Source: Oscillospiraceae bacterium
GTDB taxonomy: Bacteria > Bacillota > Clostridia > Oscillospirales > Oscillospiraceae
Assembly: GCA_029067025.1 (NCBI GenBank)
Contig: JAIEFH010000066.1
Span: forward strand, 1-5,676
Reading direction: 5' to 3'
DNA length: 5,676 bases
Part shown: one piece after another, positions 1 to 5,626 of the stretch
Layout of the letters: each line of letters starts with the position of its first letter
How positions within the stretch are numbered: position 1 is the stretch's first letter
Translations under genes and position numbers: made by a program
Notes under the pieces: generated by a model
Seen by the model: the letters and a program-made list of their open reading frames with translations, nothing else
The model's database searches: none
Told to the model about the DNA's origin: nothing

Positions 1-1680
1 GTCAAGCCCCGCCAGCTTCCGCCGGACACCCCTCCCGCCAAGCTGGCCGCCCGGTATCAGAAGGGGCTGAAGGGCCAGAGTGTCCGGGTGAGATTCTCCG
101 CTCTGCTGGCTCTGGCCGCCGTCCTGTGTTCGGTGGAGCTGCCCTTCCTGCCCTGGGCCTCCCTGGCCGGAAATCTGGCCAAGACGGGGATCGGGGTGTT
201 CCAGCTTCGCTGCTGGATCCTCACCGCCCTGCTGCTTTTGGAGGGCGCGCTTTGCTATGAGATCATCGCCGCCGGGGGAAAGCAGCTCCTCACCCTCCGT
301 CCCCGGGGGGAGACCATCCTGTTGTTCTCCTGGGTGTTCACTCTGCTGGACGGGCTCACCGCCCCGAACATGGGCGGGCGGGACGGCTTTCTGCCCTTCT
401 CGGCGGTGGCGGCCCTGGGGCTGGCCTTCGCCCTGCGTGGGGAGCACGCCCGCCGACGGGGGAACCGGCTGTCCGCCAAGGCCGCGGCCCAGGTCCGCGC
501 CCCCTATATGGTATCCATGGCGGACAAGCTGTGGTCCAGCAAGCCTACTTATACGAAATGCTCCGGCTCCGCCGTGGGCTTTGGCAGCCAGCTCCAGATG
601 GAGGACGGCGGCCACGCCGCCTACCGTGTGGCCGCTCCCCTGCTGCTGCTGGGGGCGCTGCTGTGCTCGGTGATGGCCTCCGCCGGCCAGGGCGCGCCGG
701 AGCGGCTGGCCTGGGCGGCCTCCGCCTGCTTCACCGCCGCCGCCTCCTGGTCCGCCCTGCTGGCCTTTGCCATCCCCTACCGCAAGCTGGCGGAGCGTTT
801 AAATAAGGCAGGCGCGGCGCTGGCCGGCTGGACGGGGACCGTCCGATGCCGCCAGGGCGGCGTCATCGTCAGCGATCTGGATCTGTTCCCCACCGGCTCG
901 GTGACGGTGGCCCAGGTGAAGGTGTTCGGCGGCGCGGCCACGGAAAAGGTGGTGGGCTACACCGCCACCATGCTGCGCGTGATGGACTGCGGCCTCACCC
1001 GCCCCTTCCACGACCTGCTGCGCACCCACGGCGCCCTCTACCGGGAGGTGTCCGGCCTGGAGTGGCACGAGGGCGGCGCCTCCGGCGTCATCCGGGGGCA
1101 GGAGGTGCTGGTGGGCACCTCCGCCTATATGCACCTGATGGAGGTGCCTCTCCCACCCGGCCACAACATCAAAAACGCCATTTTCTGCGCCATCAACGGA
1201 CAGTTGTCCGGGCTGTTTCTGCTCAACTACACCATGGGCGACGGGGTGAACCCCAGCCTGTCCGCCCTGCTGAAGGCGGGGGCGGCCCCGGTGCTGGCCA
1301 CCCGGGATCCCAACCTGATCCCCGCCCTGCTGGAGCAGAAGTTCAAGCTGCCGGTGGACAGGATGGAGTTCCCCCCGGTGGACCGGCGGCTGCAGCTTTC
1401 CAAACCCGACCCGGAGGAGGTGGGCGGCCTGGTGGCCCTGCTGAGCCGGGAGGGCTTAAGCGTCTACTGCGACGCGGTGGTCGGTGGCCGCAGACTTCGG
1501 CAGGCCACCCGCTGGGGGCTTGTCTTCGCCCTGGGCGGGTCGGTCATCGGGCTGTGCCTCACCTTCTATCTCACCTCGGTGGGGGCCTTCGCCTCGCTGA
1601 CCGTGGTCAACTTCCTCATTTTCATGGCCGCGTGGCTGGTGCCCCAGTTTTTGATCGCCAACTGGGTCAATCAGTACTGA
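1..1680 (+). CDS. Degenerate P1B-type (heavy-metal) P-type ATPase-like membrane protein, 5'-truncated by the window edge
   Basis: The frame is open from base 1, and its first 29 codons already have 25 G/C third positions, so the gene probably begins upstream; GTG at 88 is the first candidate start inside the window. Counting from that GTG, hydrophobic segments lie near residues 3-23, 42-60, 75-92, 101-116, 183-201, 208-230, 475-500 and 503-526. This 4+2+2 pattern, with a large soluble domain at 231-474, is the P1B ATPase topology. The soluble part keeps N-domain echoes: LTRPFHDLLR (303-312) where HP is usual, then GGASGVIRGQEVLVG (329-343). The DKTGT site is replaced by SDLDLFPTGSVTV (262-273). 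TGD appears as ATRD (404-407), GDGxND and the CPC metal motif are absent, and the actuator loop is only about 66 residues with no TGE. I infer a catalytically dead relative, perhaps a sensor, scaffold or partner subunit. The fold call is moderately sure; the role is unknown. Confidence 0.72.
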   Translation, partial: VKPRQLPPDTPPAKLAARYQKGLKGQSVRVRFSALLALAAVLCSVELPFLPWASLAGNLAKTGIGVFQLRCWILTALLLLEGALCYEIIAAGGKQLLTLRPRGETILLFSWVFTLLDGLTAPNMGGRDGFLPFSAVAALGLAFALRGEHARRRGNRLSAKAAAQVRAPYMVSMADKLWSSKPTYTKCSGSAVGFGSQLQMEDGGHAAYRVAAPLLLLGALLCSVMASAGQGAPERLAWAASACFTAAASWSALLAFAIPYRKLAERLNKAGAALAGWTGTVRCRQGGVIVSDLDLFPTGSVTVAQVKVFGGAATEKVVGYTATMLRVMDCGLTRPFHDLLRTHGALYREVSGLEWHEGGASGVIRGQEVLVGTSAYMHLMEVPLPPGHNIKNAIFCAINGQLSGLFLLNYTMGDGVNPSLSALLKAGAAPVLATRDPNLIPALLEQKFKLPVDRMEFPPVDRRLQLSKPDPEEVGGLVALLSREGLSVYCDAVVGGRRLRQATRWGLVFALGGSVIGLCLTFYLTSVGAFASLTVVNFLIFMAAWLVPQFLIANWVNQY

Positions 1681-1688
1681 AAAAACTC

Positions 1689-1721
1689 ATGGGCCCGCCG
1701 CCCATCCGTAATTTGATTTTT
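1689..1721 (+). terminator. Weak candidate intrinsic terminator or hairpin between the ATPase-like gene and the nucleotidyltransferase gene
   Basis: A perfect six-base inverted repeat, ATGGGC (1689-1694) and GCCCAT (1700-1705), encloses a five-base loop. A T-rich stretch follows, ending in TTTTT (1717-1721). The T run begins about 11 bases after the stem rather than directly after it, and it abuts the ribosome binding site of the next gene. It could reduce read-through, or be only a leader hairpin. An A run (1680-1685) upstream could also pair with the T run and lengthen the stem. Confidence 0.25.
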
Positions 1722-1737
1722 AAGGAGGAACCATCAA

Positions 1738-2520
1738 ATGGTTGACAAGCTGTTCAAGGAACTTTGCGCGCTGGAGGAGGTGGAGGCCCTCGCCCTGGGA
1801 GGCTCCCGCGCCGGGGCGCTGTATGACGAAGCCTCCGATTACGACGTCTATCTGTATTGCACCCGCCCCATTCCCGAGGATACGCGGAAACACATTCTGT
1901 CCCAATACTGCTGCCATATGGAGATCGGGAACCATTTCTGGGAATATGAGGACAACTGCCGTCTCAACAACGGGATCGACATCGACATTCTCTACCGGGA
2001 TCTGGACGCGTTCGCCGAAGGCGTCGCGGAGGTGGTTGAGCGGTTCCAGCCCCACAACAGCTACACCACCTGTATGTGGCACAACCTGCTCACCTGCAAG
2101 GTGGTCTATGACCGTGACGGACGCCTTACCCGGATAAAGGAGCGTTTCTCCGTCCCCTACCCCCGGCAGTTAAAGGAGAATATCATGGCCCGCGGCTGGC
2201 AGCTGCTCCATACCGCCATGCCCGCTTACGACGCTCAGCTCGCCAAGGCGGTCAAGCGGGGGGATCTGGTCAGCGTCAACCACCGGACGGCGGGCTTCCT
2301 GGAAACCTACTTTGACCTGCTGTTCGCCATGAATGAATTGACCCATCCGGGCGAAAAGCGCCTGATCCAGATCTGCCGGGAGCGGTGCAGGCGCCTGCCC
2401 GCCCATTTTGAGGAGAATCTGGAGCGGCTGTTCGCGGATCTGTACCAGGCCCCCGGCCGGGTGGCGGAAGACATTGCCGCCATCCTCTCGGAGCTGGAAC
2501 AGGTGGATCCCTGGGGCTGA
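1738..2520 (+). CDS. Nucleotidyltransferase-fold protein with DUF4037-like C-terminal region
   Basis: This is a 260-residue soluble protein. The N-terminus has the polymerase-beta nucleotidyltransferase signature: GGSRAG (21-26), then SDYDVYLY (33-40) with the metal-binding pair D34 and D36. A likely third carboxylate is D83 in GIDIDILY (79-86). The helical remainder, including a run near HNSYTTCMWHNLL and a C-terminal helical bundle, resembles the DUF4037 proteins often found behind such domains. Family members transfer a nucleotide to a protein, RNA or small molecule; the substrate here cannot be read from sequence. All three expected acidic residues are present, so it is probably active. 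The ATG is well placed, with AAGGAGG at 1722-1728 nine bases upstream. The next gene starts 42 bases downstream with no terminator between, suggesting co-transcription, though no functional link to an endoglucanase is obvious. An aminoglycoside-nucleotidyltransferase-like role is possible but unsupported. Confidence 0.85.
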   Translation: MVDKLFKELCALEEVEALALGGSRAGALYDEASDYDVYLYCTRPIPEDTRKHILSQYCCHMEIGNHFWEYEDNCRLNNGIDIDILYRDLDAFAEGVAEVVERFQPHNSYTTCMWHNLLTCKVVYDRDGRLTRIKERFSVPYPRQLKENIMARGWQLLHTAMPAYDAQLAKAVKRGDLVSVNHRTAGFLETYFDLLFAMNELTHPGEKRLIQICRERCRRLPAHFEENLERLFADLYQAPGRVAEDIAAILSELEQVDPWG

Positions 2521-2562
2521 CGGCGCCGCGTCAAGCCCTCCATCCCGGAAGGAGAACTGGAA

Positions 2563-4131
2563 ATGCAAAAATGGTTTAAATTCGTCATCGCGGCAGTGAT
2601 CGGCCTGTCCCTGACCGTCCTGCCCGCCCAGGCATCCTTCCGTGACGTGGCCCCCGGAAGCTGGTATGAGGGGGCAGTCACCGAACTGGCCCAGGCCGGA
2701 GCCATTACCGGCTATCCCGACGGCACCTTCCGGCCCAATCAGCCCATCACCGCGGCGGAGTTCGTCACCATCACCGCCCGTCTGGCGGGCCTCTCCCCCG
2801 CCCGGGGGCAGACCGCCCACTGGGCCGCTGGCCATATGCAGGCGGCGCTGGAGGCCGGGTGGTACGACTGGGACGAAATCCCTCCCACCGGCGAGCGGTT
2901 CGGCCTGCCCATTGCCCGGCAGTTGGCGGTCAAGATCCTCATGAAAGCCCTCCTGCCCAACGCCCGGGGGGACTACAACACCGAATCCGCCAAAATCAAA
3001 GATTTTTCCGCCCTGGACGGCCGCTATTACGAGGTTGTCCTGGCGGCCTATGCCAGCGGCGTGGTTCACGGGGACAACAACGGGAATTTTCTGCCCCTGG
3101 GCACCCTGACCCGCGCCGAGGCCTGCACCCTGTTCCGGAACATCGGACGAAACCAGACGGATCAGCCCTCCGCGCCGTCCACGCCCGCCCTGGAGCCGTC
3201 CCAAACCGTTCCGGAACCGGTTCGGACACGCCGGGGCGGCGTGTCCGAAAACGGCTGGCTGCAAGTTGTCGGGACGCAGTTGTGCAATGAGGCGGGCAAA
3301 CCTATCGCCCTGCGGGGCATGAGCAGCCACGGCATCCAGTGGTACGGCCAGTTCACCTCATCCAAGGCCATCGCCAACACGGCGGACTACGGCGCGAACC
3401 TGTTTCGGGTGGCCATGTACACCGGGGAGGGCGGCTATCTCAGCCAGCCCGAGGCCGTCAAGGCCAAGGTAATCGCGGCGGTGGACGCCGCCATTGAGAA
3501 CGATCTGTATGTCATCATCGACTGGCACATTTTGAGTGACGGCAACCCCATGACCCATGTAAACGAGTCCGTGGCGTTCTTCCGTGAAATGGCCCAGCGC
3601 TACCAGGACACGCCTAACGTCCTCTATGAGATCTGCAACGAGCCCAACGGGAACGTGAGCTGGGCCGGAGACGTGAAGCCCTATGCCCAGCGGGCGATTG
3701 CCGCCATCCGGGAGCAGTCCCCCAAGGCGGTAATCCTGGTGGGCAGCCCCACCTGGAGCCAGGACATCCACCTGGCCGCCGCAGACCCGCTGGAGGGGGA
3801 AAACCTGATGTACACCCTCCACTTCTACGCCGGAACCCACGGCGCGGATCTCCGTCGGCGCGTTGACGACGCTTTGGCCCGCGGCCTGCCCATCTTCGTG
3901 TCCGAGTGGGGAACCAGCCGGGCGGACGGCAGCGGCGGCGTATTTTTGGAGGAATCCAAGGTATGGCTGGACTTTTTGGACGAGCGGGGGATCAGCTGGT
4001 GCAACTGGTCGCTGTGCGATAAAAACGAGACCTCCGCCGCCCTGCGCCCCGGCGTCTCGCCGGAGAGCTCCTGGGGGCAGGAGGATTTGACGGAGTCCGG
4101 GCGGTTCGTTTTCTCCCGATTTTCGCGGTAA
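2563..4131 (+). CDS. Secreted, wall-anchored GH5 endoglucanase (cellulase) with three N-terminal SLH repeats
   Basis: A 522-residue modular protein. Residues 1-24 form a signal peptide (MQKWFKF, hydrophobic core, cleavage after AQA). Three SLH repeats follow at about 26-77, 82-131 and 145-196. Their TRAE-type motifs read TAAE (63-66), IARQ (117-120) and TRAE (183-186), so only the third is canonical. A Pro/Ser/Thr linker (about 197-225) leads to a GH5 domain (about 228-520) close to Bacillus Cel5/EglS (GH5_2). The GH5 set is complete: R282, H322, N359, acid/base E360 in NEPNG, H420, Y422, nucleophile E448 in SEWGTS, and W482. The family hydrolyses internal beta-1,4-glucan bonds with retention. 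SLH repeats bind secondary wall polysaccharide, so the enzyme should be displayed on the surface. The start is supported by AAGGAG (2549-2554) eight bases before the ATG. No carbohydrate-binding module or dockerin is present. Lichenan, xyloglucan or mannan activity cannot be excluded. Confidence 0.95.
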   Translation: MQKWFKFVIAAVIGLSLTVLPAQASFRDVAPGSWYEGAVTELAQAGAITGYPDGTFRPNQPITAAEFVTITARLAGLSPARGQTAHWAAGHMQAALEAGWYDWDEIPPTGERFGLPIARQLAVKILMKALLPNARGDYNTESAKIKDFSALDGRYYEVVLAAYASGVVHGDNNGNFLPLGTLTRAEACTLFRNIGRNQTDQPSAPSTPALEPSQTVPEPVRTRRGGVSENGWLQVVGTQLCNEAGKPIALRGMSSHGIQWYGQFTSSKAIANTADYGANLFRVAMYTGEGGYLSQPEAVKAKVIAAVDAAIENDLYVIIDWHILSDGNPMTHVNESVAFFREMAQRYQDTPNVLYEICNEPNGNVSWAGDVKPYAQRAIAAIREQSPKAVILVGSPTWSQDIHLAAADPLEGENLMYTLHFYAGTHGADLRRRVDDALARGLPIFVSEWGTSRADGSGGVFLEESKVWLDFLDERGISWCNWSLCDKNETSAALRPGVSPESSWGQEDLTESGRFVFSRFSR

Positions 4132-4138
4132 GCGGCCC

Positions 4139-4894
4139 TCACAGCCGCACGGGCACCGGCCTGGTCATGGTCAGGCTGTCCGGGGTAACGGCACACTCCA
4201 CCGCCAGCACCTTGACCCCCGCCCGCGCCGCCTCCCGCAGGGCCGCGCCGAATTCGGGATGGGTGCGGTCGTTGGGGGAGAACGCGGTCATGCCCTCCAT
4301 TTGAATTACCACGCACACCGCCGTCTCGTACCCCGCCTCATGGCAGGCGGCCAGCTCCCGCAGATGCTTCACCCCCCGCTCGGTGGGGGCGTCGGGGAAC
4401 AGGGCGAGGCCCCTCTCTTCCAGGGTGCAGCCCTTTACCTCCACAAAGCCTCGTCGGGGCGCAGGCGTTTCACATGAAACATATGTTTTATTTTCTGGTA
4501 GCTCAGGCGATTCCTCCCAGTAAAAATCAAACCGGGAATTCCCCCAGGTTGTCTCCGGGCGGAGCAGCGACGGCCTGGGCAGGCCCAGCTCTGCCCCCAG
4601 TCCAGCCGCCATCCACTCCCCGAACACCTTGTTGGGCGCCTGGGCGTCCATATTGATGAGCAGGGGCGGCCCGTCCGAGCGGAGCTTCTCCACCGCCACC
4701 AGGTCGAATTTCGTCTTGCGCTGGGGGTTGGCGCTGCCCTCCAGATATACGGTGCAGCCGGGAAGCAGCAGCTCTTTACACCGCCCGGTATTTTTCACGT
4801 GGACGGTCTCCTCCCTGCCGTCCAGCTCCACCCGGGCAATGAAGCGGTTAGGCCGGGCGATAAAGCGGGCCGGGTGGATGTCCTGATACTTCAC
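4139..4894 (-). CDS. sfsA: SfsA family protein (sugar fermentation stimulation protein homologue) with an internal insertion
   Basis: A 251-residue protein matching the SfsA family throughout. It has an N-terminal OB-like part with RPNRFIARVE and HVKNTGR (32-38), RKTKFDLVAVEK, LINMDAQAPN, then a PD-(D/E)XK nuclease-like core with D123 in SRFDF and E152/K154 in EVKG, followed by FPDAPTERGVKHLREL. The name comes from an E. coli overexpression phenotype affecting maltose use; nucleic-acid binding is documented, but the cellular role is unclear. The start is GTG (4894-4892), with GGAGG seven bases upstream, and it overlaps the upstream gene's TGA as GTGA, which suggests translational coupling. 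The odd point is the spacing between RFDF and EVKG: 27 residues rather than the roughly 12 recalled for relatives. The extra segment (ENKTYVSCET, 134-143) uses AT-rich codons unlike the rest and contains a parS-like site. The gene ends seven bases from the convergent endoglucanase gene. Confidence 0.93.
   Translation of the reverse strand: MKYQDIHPARFIARPNRFIARVELDGREETVHVKNTGRCKELLLPGCTVYLEGSANPQRKTKFDLVAVEKLRSDGPPLLINMDAQAPNKVFGEWMAAGLGAELGLPRPSLLRPETTWGNSRFDFYWEESPELPENKTYVSCETPAPRRGFVEVKGCTLEERGLALFPDAPTERGVKHLRELAACHEAGYETAVCVVIQMEGMTAFSPNDRTHPEFGAALREAARAGVKVLAVECAVTPDSLTMTRPVPVRL
4466..4481. promoter_or_regulatory. parS-like ParB/Spo0J binding site inside sfsA
   Basis: The plus strand reads CGTTTCACATGAAACA. 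Against the widely conserved parS form TGTTTCACGTGAAACA this matches 14 of 16 positions, differing at the first base and at one of the two central bases (CACATG instead of CACGTG). The GTTTCA/TGAAAC half-sites are perfect. It covers the last base of codon 138 through codon 143 of sfsA, in a stretch that is 8/33 G+C (4468-4500) within a GC-rich gene. parS sites are known to lie inside coding sequences, clustered near the replication origin. Whether ParB binds this variant is untested, and a chance palindrome is possible. Confidence 0.45.
4477..4488. repeat. Perfect 12-base palindrome overlapping the parS-like site
   Basis: AAACATATGTTT equals its own reverse complement and shares AAACA with the right half of the parS-like palindrome. 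Two overlapping palindromes in a GC-rich coding region are unusual. The second could be an accessory protein-binding site or simply a by-product of the AT-rich insertion. Confidence 0.5.
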
Positions 4895-5529
4895 GGTTCA
4901 TCCTCCCCCTCATCGTCCGGCGCTCCCATTCCGGGAGTGCCCGCGGTCCGCTCCGGCGGCTGGGCCTTTCCCTGGACGGGCTTGTCCTCCCGCACGGGGG
5001 CGCTCTCCGTCCCGGCCTGGGCCGCCTTCTCGTATGGCAGCAGCACGTCGATGCCGCAGGCCAGCGCCACACCTACCACCGTCTCAAACACCCGCTCGAT
5101 GGAGTCGATGGCGGGCTTGTCCCCCGGATCCACCACCAGGCACATAATCACCATGCAGGCCATGCCGGCGCAGCCGGGCTTTTTGATGACCAGGCACAGC
5201 TCAATGACGGGAATGAGGAGCAGGGACATCAGCAGATAGCGCAGCAGGTCAATGTGCAGGATATTCAGGGCGTTCATCGTGTGCACCGTCACCACCCCCA
5301 CCACGCCGCCGATCAGGGTGCCCAGCACCCGGTCAATGGACGAGTGAACGGTCTTGCCCGCGGAGTTCTGAACGCAGAACAGGGCGGCGAACATGGAATA
5401 GAGGGCGGATGTGTTCCGGAGAAAAGCCAGCACACCGCACAGAAACACCGCGATCACCGTCTTGATAATGCGCATTCCGATGCGGTGCCGGCGCTCCAGG
5501 GTCATGGGCCGGATATTTTTTTCTTCCAT
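4891..5529 (-). CDS. Short FUSC / aromatic-acid-exporter-like membrane protein
   Basis: The 212-residue protein begins at the ATG 5529-5527, chosen because AAGGGAGG (5544-5537) lies seven bases upstream. Reading further upstream in frame to 5649 would cross the promoter and give an implausible leader. About six hydrophobic segments are visible near residues 17-37, 42-56, 65-85, 95-116, 119-133 and 144-164. The features IGMRIIKTVIAVFLCG, the Q54 region after the second segment, IDRVLGTLIGGVVG and SIERVFETVVGVALA resemble the N-terminal membrane half of FUSC/DUF939-type proteins, which are linked to efflux of aromatic acids. After residue 167 there is only a hydrophilic, Pro-rich tail ending in an acidic cluster, not the cytoplasmic domain found in longer relatives. 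Transport and substrate are inferred. Its stop overlaps the GTG of sfsA, so the two should be co-translated. Confidence 0.8.
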   Translation of the reverse strand: MEEKNIRPMTLERRHRIGMRIIKTVIAVFLCGVLAFLRNTSALYSMFAALFCVQNSAGKTVHSSIDRVLGTLIGGVVGVVTVHTMNALNILHIDLLRYLLMSLLLIPVIELCLVIKKPGCAGMACMVIMCLVVDPGDKPAIDSIERVFETVVGVALACGIDVLLPYEKAAQAGTESAPVREDKPVQGKAQPPERTAGTPGMGAPDDEGEDEP

Positions 5530-5536
5530 CGCCGTA

Positions 5537-5544
5537 CCTCCCTT
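5537..5544 (-). promoter_or_regulatory. Ribosome binding site deciding the start of the FUSC-like gene
   Basis: On the minus strand this reads AAGGGAGG, seven bases before the ATG at 5529. No comparable site precedes the upstream in-frame start candidates, and those lie at or before the predicted promoter, so this site fixes the protein at 212 residues. Confidence 0.85.
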
Positions 5545-5548
5545 GACT

Positions 5549-5560
5549 GGAATTGATTCC
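5549..5560. promoter_or_regulatory. Short inverted repeat at the predicted transcription start of the FUSC-sfsA operon (possible operator)
   Basis: GGAAT and ATTCC flank a two-base TG spacer. The repeat lies immediately downstream of the minus-strand -10 box, across the expected start of transcription, where a repressor could act. The arms are only five bases, so chance occurrence is quite possible. Confidence 0.25.
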
Positions 5561-5583
5561 GTTATCATACCACAATGTAGAAT
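5553..5583 (+). promoter_or_regulatory. Weak candidate promoter for the divergent gene at the right edge
   Basis: TTGATT (5553-5558) and TAGAAT (5578-5583) are separated by 19 bases, longer than the preferred 17. The -10 matches the consensus at five of six positions. The divergent start at 5627 needs a promoter in this 97-base gap, and this is the best pair visible. It would overlap the opposing promoter, so only one might fire at a time. Confidence 0.3.
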
Positions 5584-5592
5584 TTCCCGCAA
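5564..5592 (-). promoter_or_regulatory. Sigma-A-like promoter with extended -10 for the FUSC-sfsA operon
   Basis: On the minus strand a -35 box TTGCGG (5592-5587) is followed by exactly 17 bases and a -10 box TATGAT (5569-5564), which is preceded by TGG, giving an extended -10. Transcription would begin near 5556-5558, leaving a leader of about 27-29 bases with the ribosome binding site at 5544-5537. A small CCCG-CAA-CGGG repeat (5586-5596) overlaps the -35 box. Confidence 0.7.
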
Positions 5593-5626
5593 CGGGCTTT
5601 TGTCATATATCCAATGAGGTGATTTT

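Noticed and set aside
1686..1714. A promoter just upstream of the nucleotidyltransferase gene using TAATTT as -10
   Set aside because: No -35-like hexamer lies 16-18 bases upstream.
846..1745. A 299-codon plus-strand open frame inside the ATPase-like gene
   Set aside because: It is out of frame with the membrane protein. Its product is Arg/Gly/Pro-rich with no recognisable domain, while the other frame has clear helices and GC-ending codons.
2170..3330. A 386-codon open frame on the minus strand across the nucleotidyltransferase and SLH regions
   Set aside because: It is a by-product of high GC with few stop codons. The product is Gly/Pro-rich and low-complexity, it lies opposite two convincingly coding genes, and no ribosome binding site was seen.
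5543..5568. TTGACT with TATCAT as a plus-strand promoter
   Set aside because: The spacer is only 14 bases, too short for a sigma-A promoter.
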